In this document: in pieces, positions 7,895 through 16,649 of the stretch
Layout of the letters: each line of letters opens with the position of its first letter
Position numbering within the stretch: the first letter of the stretch is position 1
DNA from: Rhodoferax sp.
GTDB lineage: Bacteria > Pseudomonadota > Gammaproteobacteria > Burkholderiales > Burkholderiaceae_C
Assembly: GCF_011391645.1 (NCBI RefSeq)
Contig: NZ_JAABQC010000007.1
Span: 1 to 45,291 of the forward strand
Length of the DNA: 45,291 nucleotides
Direction of reading: 5' to 3'
The notes under the pieces: model-generated
The model's database searches: none
What the model was told of the DNA's origin: nothing
The model's input: only the letters and a program-made list of their open reading frames with translations
Translations under genes and position numbers: made by a program

Positions 7895-9600
7895 ATCAAA
7901 CTTTGCTTTCTTTGCTGGCCTTTGCACCACTGGTGCTGGCAGCGGTGCTGTTGGTGGGTTTTAACTGGCCGGCCAAACGCGCCATGCCGGCGGTGCTGAT
8001 CCTCAGCGTGGCGATTGCCCTGGGCGCCTGGGGCATGTCGGCCAACCGCGTGATCGCGTCCATCTTGCAGGGCCTGATCCTGACCGGCGCGGTGCTGTGG
8101 ATCATATTTGGTGCCATTTTGCTGCTCAACACCTTGAAGCATTCGGGTGCCATCAAGGCGATTCGCGGTGGCTTTGCCAACATCAGCCCGGATCGCCGGG
8201 TGCAGGTCATCATCGTGGCCTGGCTGTTTGGCTGCTTCATTGAAGGCGCCTCCGGCTTTGGCACACCGGCTGCGGTGGCAGCGCCGTTGCTGGTGGCGCT
8301 GGGCTTTCCGGCCATGGGCGCAGTCATGCTGGGCATGATGGTGCAGTCCACCCCGGTGTCCTTTGGCGCGGTGGGCACGCCCATTGTGGTGGGCGTGACC
8401 GGCGGTCTGGACAAGGCCGGCATCTCGGCCCAGCTGCTGACCAAGGGTTCCGATTGGGAGGTTTTTTACCGGCTGATCACCTCGGAAGTCGCCATCACCC
8501 ATGCGCTGATCGGTTTCATGATTCCGTTGCTGATGTGCGCCATGCTGACGCGCTTTTTTGGCCGCAACAAGTCATGGCGCGAAGGCCTGGCGATTGCCCC
8601 GTTTGCCATCTTTGGGGGTCTGGCCTTTGTGCTGCCTTATGCGGCGGCTGGTGTCTTTTTGGGCCCGGAATTTCCGTCAATCATCGGCGCTCTGGTGGGC
8701 CTGGCGATTGTGGTGCCCGCTGCCAAGATGGGCTTTTTGGTGCCCAAAAAGTCGTGGGACTTTGCTGACCCCAAAGAGTGGTCCCACCTGTGGATGGGCA
8801 GCATCGAGATCAAGCTCGACCAACTCACCGCCAAGGCCCCCATGTCGGTCGGCCTGGCCTGGCTGCCCTACCTGTTGCTGGCTGGCTTGCTGGTGCTGTC
8901 GCGCGTCAACACCGATGTGAAAGCCTTCTTTACGAAAAATCTGGTTCTGAGCTGGAAAAATATCCTGGGCGAAACCGGTTTGTCGGGCAGCATCGAGTTT
9001 CTGTACCTGCCGGGCGGCATCATGATCATGGTGGTGCTGGCCACTTATTTGCTGCAACGCATGAAGTTCTCGGAGCTCAAGGCCGCGGTGAGTGAGTCGT
9101 CACGCACCTTGCTTGGTGCCGGCTTTGTGCTGATGTTCACCATCCCGATGGTGCGTATTCTGATCAACTCGGGCGTCAACATGGCCGACCTGCCCTCCAT
9201 GCCGCGCGCCATGGCCGAACTCGTGGCCAGCAGCGTGGGCAGCATCTATCCGTTCTTTGCACCATCGGTGGGAGCGCTGGGCGCCTTCATCGCCGGCTCA
9301 AACACGGTCTCCAACCTGATGATGGCGCAGTTCCAGTTTGACACCGCCCAGCTTATCGGCGTCTCCGGTGCCATGCTGGTGGCCGTGCAGGCCGTGGGGG
9401 CTGCCGCGGGCAACATGATCGCCATTCACAATGTGGTGGCGGCCTCGGCCACGGTGGGATTGCTTGGGCGCGAGGGCGCGATTCTGCGCATGACCATCAT
9501 CCCGACGCTGTACTACCTTGTCATGGCGGGTGTGCTGACCATGATCGCCATTTATGGCCTCGGCATCACCGACCCGATGATGCTGGCCGCCAAGCTTTGA
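7891..9600 (+). CDS. L-lactate permease, LctP/LldP family
   Basis: A 569-residue polytopic inner-membrane transporter, the usual length for the lactate permease family, which takes up lactate (and often glycolate) with protons. About a dozen or more hydrophobic helices span the protein. Family signatures include [20 protein letters not shown] near residue 110 and the late [20 protein letters not shown] chose the ATG at 7891 because GGAGG lies just upstream and the sequence from [11 protein letters not shown] onward is typical; the frame is open further up, into the dehydrogenase gene. The gap after the dehydrogenase is 112 bp and holds the possible leader peptide. A UspA gene follows after 27 bp. 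Confidence 0.92.
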   Translation: MNQTLLSLLAFAPLVLAAVLLVGFNWPAKRAMPAVLILSVAIALGAWGMSANRVIASILQGLILTGAVLWIIFGAILLLNTLKHSGAIKAIRGGFANISPDRRVQVIIVAWLFGCFIEGASGFGTPAAVAAPLLVALGFPAMGAVMLGMMVQSTPVSFGAVGTPIVVGVTGGLDKAGISAQLLTKGSDWEVFYRLITSEVAITHALIGFMIPLLMCAMLTRFFGRNKSWREGLAIAPFAIFGGLAFVLPYAAAGVFLGPEFPSIIGALVGLAIVVPAAKMGFLVPKKSWDFADPKEWSHLWMGSIEIKLDQLTAKAPMSVGLAWLPYLLLAGLLVLSRVNTDVKAFFTKNLVLSWKNILGETGLSGSIEFLYLPGGIMIMVVLATYLLQRMKFSELKAAVSESSRTLLGAGFVLMFTIPMVRILINSGVNMADLPSMPRAMAELVASSVGSIYPFFAPSVGALGAFIAGSNTVSNLMMAQFQFDTAQLIGVSGAMLVAVQAVGAAAGNMIAIHNVVAASATVGLLGREGAILRMTIIPTLYYLVMAGVLTMIAIYGLGITDPMMLAAKL

Positions 9601-9627
9601 CCCGTTCCATTTTTCAGGAGTTAATTC

Positions 9628-10086
9628 ATGTGTAAACGTATTTTTGTCGCCATCGACGGCAGTGCCACGGCGCAGTCCGCGCTGGTCGAGGCCATTCAGT
9701 TCGCCCGCCTGCCAGGCATGAGCCTGTGCATCGGCACTGTTCTGGACGCCGGCCCGCTGGGCCAGAACAGCATGGGCATGGGCGCCTTGATCAATGTCGA
9801 CGAGGTGAAAGCCGGAATGCGCCGAGCGGCCGAGGCGCTGCTTGAAGACGCCATGGCCAAGGCCAAGGAGGCGAATCTGGATCCTTATCACATCCTGATT
9901 GAGTCGGAAAACAAACGCGTCGCAGAAATGATTTTGGGGGCAGCCCAACAATGGGATGCCGACCTGATCGTGATTGGCACCCATGGCCGACGCGGCTTTG
10001 AACGCATGATGATGGGCAGCGTGGCAGAAAACCTGGTGCGCATTGCCACCATGTCGCTTTTCCTGGTGCGCAGAAAAATCGGTTGA
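9628..10086 (+). CDS. universal stress protein, UspA family
   Basis: A 152-residue single Usp domain. It begins [21 protein letters not shown] and ends with the ATP-binding signature [22 protein letters not shown] (pattern G-2x-G-9x-G-S), so it probably binds ATP. The role in this family is stress or energy-status signalling and is rarely specific. AGGAG lies 8 nt before the ATG. It is 27 bp downstream of the lactate permease and is probably co-transcribed with it; lactate permease-Usp pairs may report on carbon or energy supply (inference). Confidence 0.9.
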   Translation: MCKRIFVAIDGSATAQSALVEAIQFARLPGMSLCIGTVLDAGPLGQNSMGMGALINVDEVKAGMRRAAEALLEDAMAKAKEANLDPYHILIESENKRVAEMILGAAQQWDADLIVIGTHGRRGFERMMMGSVAENLVRIATMSLFLVRRKIG

Positions 10087-10214
10087 CGCCACCTGTGTGT
10101 TTCCTCGCGCGGCAGCCATCGCAAGGTGCCGCCGGGGGATCCCGCCCGCAGCCAAGACAACTGCCGGGAGTCAAGCCTGCTATCCTGTCACCTCCGACAG
10201 ACATTCCAGCGCGC

Positions 10215-10811
10215 ATGAACTACACCTTTGCCTCTGCCACCATTTTGCTGATCCTGATCACTGATCCGATCGGCAACATCCCGATTTTTGCCAACGCCCT
10301 CAAGCATGTGGCGCCCGAGCGGCGCGCGCGCGTGATCCTGCGCGAAGTGCTGATCGCTTTTTTGCTGCTGCTGACTTTCATGTTCATCGGCGAGAGCTTT
10401 CTGCGGGTGATGAACCTCAGCGAGCTCTCCTTGCAGATTGGCGGTGGCGTGATTCTGTTCTTGATCGCGCTGCGCATGATCTTCCCGCCCCCCAAGGTGG
10501 AGTCGGAGGAGCCTTTGGGCGAGCCGATGATCGTGCCGCTGGCCATCCCCGCGATTGCCGGTCCGTCGGCGCTGGCCACCGTGCTGTTGCTGGTCTCGCA
10601 AGCGCCCGAGAAACGGCTGGAATGGATCGCCGCGCTGTGCGTGACCATGAGCGTCAGTGCCGTGGTGCTGGTGCTGGCCGAGCGCATCCAGCGCGTCGCC
10701 GGTGACCGTTTTGTGGTGGCGCTGGAGCGCCTGATGGGCTTGGTGCTGGTGGCGGTGTCGATCGAGATGCTGCTGCGCGGCATCAAAACCTTCGTCGTGC
10801 AATTGTCGTGA
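10215..10811 (+). CDS. MarC family integral membrane protein
   Basis: A 198-residue protein with six hydrophobic segments and the family signatures DPIGNIPIFANAL near the N-terminus and PLAIPAIAGPSALATVLLL in the middle. The MarC family is widespread but has no settled biochemical role; it was once linked to multiple antibiotic resistance without firm support. I chose the ATG at 10215 because earlier in-frame codons translate to low-complexity sequence with no membrane segment. A TATCCT hexamer at 10180-10185 could be its -10 element. DUF3108 follows after 35 bp on the same strand. Confidence 0.88.
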   Translation: MNYTFASATILLILITDPIGNIPIFANALKHVAPERRARVILREVLIAFLLLLTFMFIGESFLRVMNLSELSLQIGGGVILFLIALRMIFPPPKVESEEPLGEPMIVPLAIPAIAGPSALATVLLLVSQAPEKRLEWIAALCVTMSVSAVVLVLAERIQRVAGDRFVVALERLMGLVLVAVSIEMLLRGIKTFVVQLS

Positions 10812-10846
10812 ATGCTGGAGCCGCAAGACAAGCCTGAGGCGCTGCC

Positions 10847-11950
10847 ATGACCCTGAAAGCCTGGCTGACCCTGACCCTGGCCGTGCTGCTGGTGCACCTG
10901 GCCTTGTTGCAAAGGCTGCCTGTCAACCTGCGCACATCACCCGACCAAGTCACCTCCACCTTTGAAACCCGCACGGTGTTTCTGCCTGCTGAACCTGCCA
11001 CGGCACCCCCACAGGCGGCGCTCACCATCACGGGCAAACCCAAATCCAAATCCAAATCCGCAGACACCCTGCCCAAAGCCACTCCTGTGGCTCCGCAGCC
11101 AATGCCAGACGGGCAGGTGCCGGCAGACAGCGGTGCCTCTCTGGCAAGCCTGCCATCGGCAGCGGCCACTGAAGCCCGTCGCCCCGAGCCTGCGGCTGAC
11201 CCGGCCAGCGCACCTGCCGCTGCGGCCGGGCAGGCTGGTGACACAGGCGATGCAGCGCCAGCCGCCGAGCCCGCAACCCCGCCCAAAACCAATGAGGCAG
11301 TCTTCAACCCCACCAGCTTGCCGGCCTCCATCAAGCTGAAATACCGGGTGGAGTCGAACAAATTTCCCTACATGCTGCAAAGCGAGTTGTTGTGGCAGCA
11401 GCATGAACTCAGTTACGAGGCGCGCCTGACTTTCAGTGCCTTTGGCCTGTCGCGGGTGCAGACCAGCCGCGGCCAGATTGTTCAAAATGGCCTCGCCCCG
11501 GAACGGTTTTCTGACAAGTCACGCAGCGAGGTGGCCGCCCACTTCAACCGCGAGCGGGGCGTGGTGACCTTCAGCGCCAATACCCCCGAACTGGCGCTGC
11601 AGCCCGGCGCCCAGGACCGCCTGAGCGTGCTGTTGCAGCTGGGCGCCCTGGTTGCCAGCGCACCGCAGAGCTTTCCCGCGGGCACCAGCTTGAGCGTGCA
11701 AACCATTGGTCCGCGCAATGGCGAGACGTGGCTGTTTACCTTTGGCGAGACAGAGGCGCTGGACTTGCCCGGCGGCCCGCAGTTGGGCTTGAAACTGGTG
11801 CGCCAGCCACGCGAGCTCTACGGCCAGATGGTGGAGGTCTGGCTGGCTCCCGCGCTGGGTTATCTGCCTGTGCGCACACGCATCACCGAATCCAATGGCG
11901 ACTATGCGGACCAAAAATGGGAATCTTCAGAAGCCGTTGCAAGCCCTTGA
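10847..11950 (+). CDS. DUF3108 domain protein with TonB-like proline-rich N-terminus
   Basis: A 367-residue protein with one N-terminal membrane anchor or signal (residues 4-24, KAWLTLTLAVLLVHLALLQRL). A long Ala/Pro/Lys-rich linker follows (about 45-150) and includes a KPKSKSKS tract encoded by four AAAYCC hexamers at 11036-11059. The C-terminal part (about 155-365) fits DUF3108, a predicted periplasmic beta-rich domain of unknown function. The layout resembles periplasm-spanning proteins such as TonB. It probably faces the periplasm. Function is not known. Confidence 0.8.
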   Translation: MTLKAWLTLTLAVLLVHLALLQRLPVNLRTSPDQVTSTFETRTVFLPAEPATAPPQAALTITGKPKSKSKSADTLPKATPVAPQPMPDGQVPADSGASLASLPSAAATEARRPEPAADPASAPAAAAGQAGDTGDAAPAAEPATPPKTNEAVFNPTSLPASIKLKYRVESNKFPYMLQSELLWQQHELSYEARLTFSAFGLSRVQTSRGQIVQNGLAPERFSDKSRSEVAAHFNRERGVVTFSANTPELALQPGAQDRLSVLLQLGALVASAPQSFPAGTSLSVQTIGPRNGETWLFTFGETEALDLPGGPQLGLKLVRQPRELYGQMVEVWLAPALGYLPVRTRITESNGDYADQKWESSEAVASP

Positions 11951-12007
11951 AATTGACCAATTTGTAACCAAGTTCAAGGCCATATGGATTCATGGATAAT
12001 TTGACGC

Positions 12008-12316
12008 ATGCACACGCTCTACGACTCTGACACTTATTCGGTCACCCACATGCTGGCCAACGCCGTCACGGCTGAAGTTCAGCCTGACGACATGAAGGCT
12101 GGCGAGCAGTTGCTGATCGTGCCGCAGCTGGTGCGCCACGGCTTCGAGATTGTGGACAAGCGCGCCAACAAGGAGGTGTACCTTGACGGCTCCTGGGCTG
12201 AGTTGTTTCAACAGCAAATTTCCGCTTGGCAAAACAACACACCAACCCAGGAAGAAGTGGAACACACGCTGGAACAATACGCCGAACTGGCGCAAAACCC
12301 GGTCGTGGTGCACTGA
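12008..12316 (+). CDS. DUF3567 family protein
   Basis: A 102-residue soluble protein, MHTLYDSDTYSVTHML..., with a middle segment HGFEIVDKRANKEVYLDGSWAELF and a helical acidic C-terminus. This matches DUF3567, a small family largely confined to Betaproteobacteria; no function is known. It stands alone between the DUF3108 and LysE genes. There is no Shine-Dalgarno sequence; a GATAAT hexamer (11995-12000) ends 7 nt before the ATG, so the mRNA may be leaderless. Confidence 0.75.
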   Translation: MHTLYDSDTYSVTHMLANAVTAEVQPDDMKAGEQLLIVPQLVRHGFEIVDKRANKEVYLDGSWAELFQQQISAWQNNTPTQEEVEHTLEQYAELAQNPVVVH

Positions 12317-12408
12317 CGCGCCAGGGCGCCCGGTTTTGCTTTCCACCACCCGCGCCTGACGCCCGCCCCGCGTCCACTTGCGCACCACGGGCCTGAGGTG
12401 ACCATTCC

Positions 12409-13020
12409 ATGAGCGGCGCCGAGATCACCGCATTGTTGATGCTGTGCACGGCAGTGAGCTTCACACCTGGCCCCAACACCACACTGTCCACCGCGCTGGC
12501 CGCCAACTATGGCCTGCGCCGGGCAATGCGTTTTGTGCTGGCGGTGCCGGTCGGCTGGGGCTTGCTGCTGGTCCTGTGCGCCGGCGGCGTGGGCGCGCTG
12601 GTGGTAAGCCTGCCGCCGCTGCGCCTGGGCGTCAAGGGCGCGGGTGTGGCCTACCTGCTCTGGCTGGCCTGGAAGCTCTGGCAATCGCACAAGCTGGCGC
12701 AGGCCAATGCCGGCCAGCTCAATGTGAGCTTTTGGCAGGGCGTGATGCTGCAGTTTCTCAACATCAAGGCCTGGATGCTGGCGCTCATCGTGGTGGCCGG
12801 CTGGCTGGCAGGGCGCGACGACCTGTGGCAACGCTTTGCGGTGGTGCTGCCGCTGCTGCTGGCCTTTGCCCTGGCCAGCAACCTCTGCTACGCGCTGGTG
12901 GGCACGTTGTTGCGCCAATGGCTGGCCGACCCTGCCCATGGCGGTCGGCGCCTGCGCTGGTTCAACCGCTGCATGGCCGGCGTGCTGGTGGCCACGGCGC
13001 TGTGGATGGCCACGGTCTGA
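12409..13020 (+). CDS. LysE/RhtB family amino-acid exporter
   Basis: A 203-residue membrane protein of about six helices with the family start ITALLMLCTAVSFTPGPNTTLSTALAANYG, where FTPGPN is diagnostic. Family members export amino acids such as lysine, homoserine or threonine; the substrate cannot be read from sequence. GAGGTG lies upstream of the ATG. The racemase gene follows after 30 bp, and a DMT permease and an aminotransferase come next, so this may be an amino-acid turnover operon. Confidence 0.88.
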   Translation: MSGAEITALLMLCTAVSFTPGPNTTLSTALAANYGLRRAMRFVLAVPVGWGLLLVLCAGGVGALVVSLPPLRLGVKGAGVAYLLWLAWKLWQSHKLAQANAGQLNVSFWQGVMLQFLNIKAWMLALIVVAGWLAGRDDLWQRFAVVLPLLLAFALASNLCYALVGTLLRQWLADPAHGGRRLRWFNRCMAGVLVATALWMATV

Positions 13021-13050
13021 ACCGACCTCAAAAGACAAGGGAACTCGCCC

Positions 13051-13767
13051 ATGACAACTTACCCTCTGAAAACCCTCGGTCTGATCGGCGGCATGAGTTG
13101 GGAATCGACCGTGCCGTATTACCGGCTGATCAATGAAACCGTCAAGGCCCGGTTGGGCGGCCTGCATTCCGCCAAAATCGTTTTGTACAGCGTGGACTTT
13201 GCAGAAGTAGAGCATTTGCAAGCCAGCGGCCAGTGGCAGGCGGCCGGTGCCCTGCTCGCCGATGTTGCGCAAAGACTCGAAGGCGCCGGTGCTGACGCGC
13301 TGGTGCTGTGCACCAACACCATGCACAAGGTGGCCGATGCGATCACATCGTCGGTGGGCATCCCGCTGCTGCACATTGCCGACCCGACCGCTTTGGCCAT
13401 CCGGCAGGCCGGTTACACCACCGTGGGTCTGCTGGGCACCCGCTTCACCATGGAGCAGGACTTCTATCGCCAGCGACTCGAGCAACAGGGCTTGACTGTT
13501 CTGACACCCGGCCAGGCCGACCGCGACCGGGTGCACCAGGTCATTTACCAGGAGTTGTGCCTGGGCCAGATCAACGCTGGCTCGCGCCAGGACTACCAGC
13601 GCGTGATTGCCGAACTTGGCGCACGAGGCGCGCAGGCCATCATTCTGGGCTGCACCGAAATCGGCTTGCTGGTTCAGGCCACAGACTGCGCCTTGCCCCT
13701 GTTTGACACCACCGCCTTGCACGCCTGCAGTGCCGCCCATTGGGCCATGTCGGTGCCCTGCCCATGA
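13051..13767 (+). CDS. aspartate/glutamate racemase family protein
   Basis: A 238-residue, PLP-independent racemase of the Asp/Glu racemase superfamily (YgeA-like). Both catalytic cysteines are present: LCTNTMHK at about residue 87 and GCTEIGLL at about 200. The N-terminal KTLGLIGGMSWEST is the typical opening. The substrate may be aspartate, glutamate or another amino acid. AAGGGA precedes the ATG. Its stop overlaps the next gene's start (ATGA), so translation of the two is probably coupled. Confidence 0.88.
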   Translation: MTTYPLKTLGLIGGMSWESTVPYYRLINETVKARLGGLHSAKIVLYSVDFAEVEHLQASGQWQAAGALLADVAQRLEGAGADALVLCTNTMHKVADAITSSVGIPLLHIADPTALAIRQAGYTTVGLLGTRFTMEQDFYRQRLEQQGLTVLTPGQADRDRVHQVIYQELCLGQINAGSRQDYQRVIAELGARGAQAIILGCTEIGLLVQATDCALPLFDTTALHACSAAHWAMSVPCP

Positions 13768-14699
13768 GCGCCACAAAGCATGAAACCCTTGGCATGTGGC
13801 TGGGCGTGCTGGGGGTTGCCATCTTTGCGGTGACCCTGCCGATGACGCGGCTGGCCACCGGCACAACTGAGGCGCCCCAACTGTCACCCTGGTTTGTCAC
13901 GTTCGGGCGGGCCGTGTTGGCCGGTGCGCTGTCGCTGGTGTTCCTGGGGGTGACCCGCTCCAAGCTGCCCACCGCCACGCAACGCAGGTCACTGGGCATG
14001 GCCCTGCTGGGCAACGCCATCGGCTACCCGCTGCTGCTGGGTTTTGCGCTGCGCCAGGTCACGTCTGGCCACGCGGCCGTGATCACCGCGCTGCTGCCGC
14101 TGGCCACGGCGGCGATTGCCGCCTGGGTGCTGCACCAGCGCGCGCGGCTTGGTTTTTGGGTCTGTGCCGGGCTGGGCAGCGCGCTGGTGGTGGTGTTTTC
14201 ACTGCTGCGCGCCCACCAGCTGGGGCATGGCTTTGGTTTTGAGTGGGCTGATTTGCTGCTGGTGGGCGCCGTGCTGGCCGCCTCCACCGGCTACGTGTAC
14301 GGCGCGCAGGTCACCCACGCCCTGGGCGCAGAGCGCGTCATTTGCTGGGTCTGCGTGATGGCGCTGCCCATCACCTTGCCCGGCGCGCTGCTCACCTGGC
14401 CGGCGCACAGCGTTGCCCCATCGGCCTGGCTGGGCCTGGTCTACGTGGGCGTGTTTTCCATGTGGGCGGGATTTTTTGCCTGGTACCGTGGCATGGCCAT
14501 GGGCGGCGCCCTGAAAGTGAGTCAGACGCAACTGCTGCAGCCCTTCCTGAGCATCCTGGCCGCCGTTCCGATTTTGGGCGAGCCTCTGGAGTGGGTAACA
14601 TTGGCCTTTGCGCTGGCGGTGATGACCACCGTGTTTTTAGGCAGGCGATTTTCTGCACCAGCGCCGGTTTTTTCCAGCTCACCAAAGCAATCTTCATGA
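13764..14699 (+). CDS. DMT superfamily (EamA) permease
   Basis: A 311-residue inner-membrane protein with ten predicted helices in two EamA repeats. Such proteins often export amino acids or other small metabolites. The start at 13764 lies in the overlap with the racemase stop (ATGA), and the end overlaps the aminotransferase start in the same way. Such tight packing suggests one mRNA with the racemase and aminotransferase. The substrate is unknown. Confidence 0.85.
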   Translation: MSATKHETLGMWLGVLGVAIFAVTLPMTRLATGTTEAPQLSPWFVTFGRAVLAGALSLVFLGVTRSKLPTATQRRSLGMALLGNAIGYPLLLGFALRQVTSGHAAVITALLPLATAAIAAWVLHQRARLGFWVCAGLGSALVVVFSLLRAHQLGHGFGFEWADLLLVGAVLAASTGYVYGAQVTHALGAERVICWVCVMALPITLPGALLTWPAHSVAPSAWLGLVYVGVFSMWAGFFAWYRGMAMGGALKVSQTQLLQPFLSILAAVPILGEPLEWVTLAFALAVMTTVFLGRRFSAPAPVFSSSPKQSS

Positions 14700-15901
14700 C
14701 CGACTCCCACTCCCCTTGGCATCTGGCGCGCCGCGCCGCACGCATGAACCCCTCGATCATCCGCGAAATCCTGAAGGTCACCGAAAAGCCGGGCATCATC
14801 AGTTTTGCCGGCGGCCTGCCGTCCAGCAAAACCTTTCCGGTGGCCGAGTTTGACGCCGCCTGCGCCAAAGTGCTGCGTGACGACCCGGCCGGGGCCCTGC
14901 AGTACGCCGCCAGCGAAGGCTACGGGCCGCTGCGCGAGATGGTGGCCGACATGCTGCCATGGCGCGTTGACCCGACACAGGTGCTGATCACCACTGGCTC
15001 TCAGCAGGGACTCGATTTGGTGGCCAAGGTGCTGATTGACGCCGACAGCAAGATTCTGGTCGAGTCGCCCACCTATCTGGGCGCGGTCATGGCCTTCATT
15101 CCGATGGAACCCAGGGTGGTGAGTGTGGCCAGCGACGCGCACGGCGTGGACATTGACGACCTGGCCCAAAAAGCGGACGATGCCCGTTTTCTGTATGTGC
15201 TGCCCAATTTTCAGAACCCAACCGGCAACACCATGTCCGAGAGTCGCCGGGCCGCCCTGAGCGCACTGGCCACCGAGCGCGGCCTGCCCCTGATTGAAGA
15301 CAACCCCTACGGCGACCTGTGGTTCGATGTGCCACCGCCCGCGCCGCTGACCGCCCGCAACCCCGATGGCTGCATTTATCTGGGCTCATTCTCCAAGGTG
15401 CTGGCGCCGGGCCTGCGACTGGGCTTTGTGGTGGCGCCCAAGGCGGTGTACCCCAAGCTGCTGCAGGCCAAGCAGGCCGCCGACCTGCACAGCCCCGGTT
15501 TCAACCAGCGCATGGTGGCCGAAGTCATGAAAGACGGGTTTCTGGAGCGCCATGTGCCGACCATTCGCGCGCTGTACAAATCTCAGCGCGACGCCATGCT
15601 GGAGGCTCTGCAACACGAAATGCCGTCCGGCGACACCGACCACACGCTGACCTGGAACACCCCCGCCGGCGGCATGTTCCTGTGGGCGCGTCTGCCCAAA
15701 GGCATGAGCGCGGTGGATTTGCTGCCCTTTGCCGTGGAACAAGGGGTGGCCTTTGTACCCGGCGCGCCTTTTTACGCCGACCATGGCGACGAGCGCACCC
15801 TGCGCCTGTCGTTCGTCACGCCCAGTGTTGACGAGATTCACCGCGGCGTGGCGGCTTTGGCGCGGGCAGTCAAAACTTATGCCGCCAGCCTGCCGGGCTG
15901 A
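14696..15901 (+). CDS. PLP-dependent aminotransferase, class I/II (2-aminoadipate aminotransferase-like)
   Basis: A 401-residue fold-type I aminotransferase without the MocR DNA-binding domain. Landmarks are ISFAGGLPSSKTFP at about 37-50, the LPNFQNPTGNTMS motif at about 170, EDNPYGDLWFD at about 202, and the PLP lysine in YLGSFSKVLAPGLRLG near residue 234. The sequence resembles LysN/ARO8-type enzymes acting on 2-aminoadipate, branched-chain or aromatic amino acids; the exact substrate is open. The ATG at 14696 overlaps the permease stop (ATGA). Confidence 0.88.
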   Translation: MTDSHSPWHLARRAARMNPSIIREILKVTEKPGIISFAGGLPSSKTFPVAEFDAACAKVLRDDPAGALQYAASEGYGPLREMVADMLPWRVDPTQVLITTGSQQGLDLVAKVLIDADSKILVESPTYLGAVMAFIPMEPRVVSVASDAHGVDIDDLAQKADDARFLYVLPNFQNPTGNTMSESRRAALSALATERGLPLIEDNPYGDLWFDVPPPAPLTARNPDGCIYLGSFSKVLAPGLRLGFVVAPKAVYPKLLQAKQAADLHSPGFNQRMVAEVMKDGFLERHVPTIRALYKSQRDAMLEALQHEMPSGDTDHTLTWNTPAGGMFLWARLPKGMSAVDLLPFAVEQGVAFVPGAPFYADHGDERTLRLSFVTPSVDEIHRGVAALARAVKTYAASLPG

Positions 15902-15973
15902 AACGCCGCCATGGTCACTGCACAGATCACCCGGCTGACAGGCACGCAGACCCATAACGGTTAAATAAAAGCC

Positions 15974-16642
15974 ATGGGTACTCTTTATCTGGTCCGCCAC
16001 GGACAGGCTTCGTTTGGCGCTGAGGATTACGATCAACTGAGCGACTTGGGCCTGCGCCAAAGCGTGCAATTGGGTCGCTACTTTGCCAGCAAGGGAATCA
16101 ACTTTGATATGGTTCTGAGCGGCACCCTGCGCCGGCACACGCAAACCCTGACCGGCATGGGTGAAGGGCTGGGCCAGCCATTGGCTGCCACGCAATGGAC
16201 CGGTTTGAACGAGTACAACAGCGACGCTGTGATTGCCGCCATTCACCCCGAGCCGCTGGATCGCACCCCCGCGCCGGACAAATACCGCAAGCACTTCCGG
16301 CTGCTGCGCACCGGCTTGCTGCAATGGATGCTTGGCAACACCCAGCCGCAAGACATGCCCGGTTGGCATGCTTTTGGGCAACAGGTGATCGAGGTGCTTG
16401 ACCATGTGCGCCAAAGCGACGCTGAACGGGTGTTGCTGGTGTCAAGCGGTGGCCCGATTGCCAGCGCCATCGGCCATGTGCTGGGCACGCCGCCCGAGGC
16501 CACGGTGGAGCTCAACATGCGCCTGCGCAACACGGCCGTGACCGAATTTGCCTTCAGCCCCAAACGCCACTCACTGCTGACCTACAACACCCTGCCCCAC
16601 CTGGAGCACCTCGATTACGCAAAATGGGTGAGCCACGCCTGA
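15974..16642 (+). CDS. histidine-phosphatase superfamily protein with altered second histidine motif
   Basis: A 222-residue phosphoglycerate-mutase-like protein. The phosphoacceptor motif is intact (LYLVRHGQASFG, His9), as are the second arginine (LSGTLRRHTQT) and the acidic residue (LNEYNSD). The usual second catalytic motif, with His as in VSHGG, reads LLVSSGGPIAS, so that His is Ser. Related subfamilies with SGG at this place exist, so it may be normal for the clade, but activity should not be assumed. The start has no clear Shine-Dalgarno sequence; TTAAAT lies 7 nt upstream. The 3' end converges on the GGDEF-EAL gene with a 7-bp gap. Confidence 0.8.
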   Translation: MGTLYLVRHGQASFGAEDYDQLSDLGLRQSVQLGRYFASKGINFDMVLSGTLRRHTQTLTGMGEGLGQPLAATQWTGLNEYNSDAVIAAIHPEPLDRTPAPDKYRKHFRLLRTGLLQWMLGNTQPQDMPGWHAFGQQVIEVLDHVRQSDAERVLLVSSGGPIASAIGHVLGTPPEATVELNMRLRNTAVTEFAFSPKRHSLLTYNTLPHLEHLDYAKWVSHA

Positions 16643-16649
16643 GCCCGCA

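Noticed and set aside
12208-13887. 559-codon open frame on the minus strand
   Set aside because: It is antisense to the LysE and racemase genes, shows no domain and is rich in Gln, His, Arg and Ala, as expected of a shadow frame in GC-rich coding DNA.
15386-16414. 342-codon minus-strand open frame
   Set aside because: Spans the aminotransferase end and the phosphatase-like gene in antisense; no recognisable protein features.
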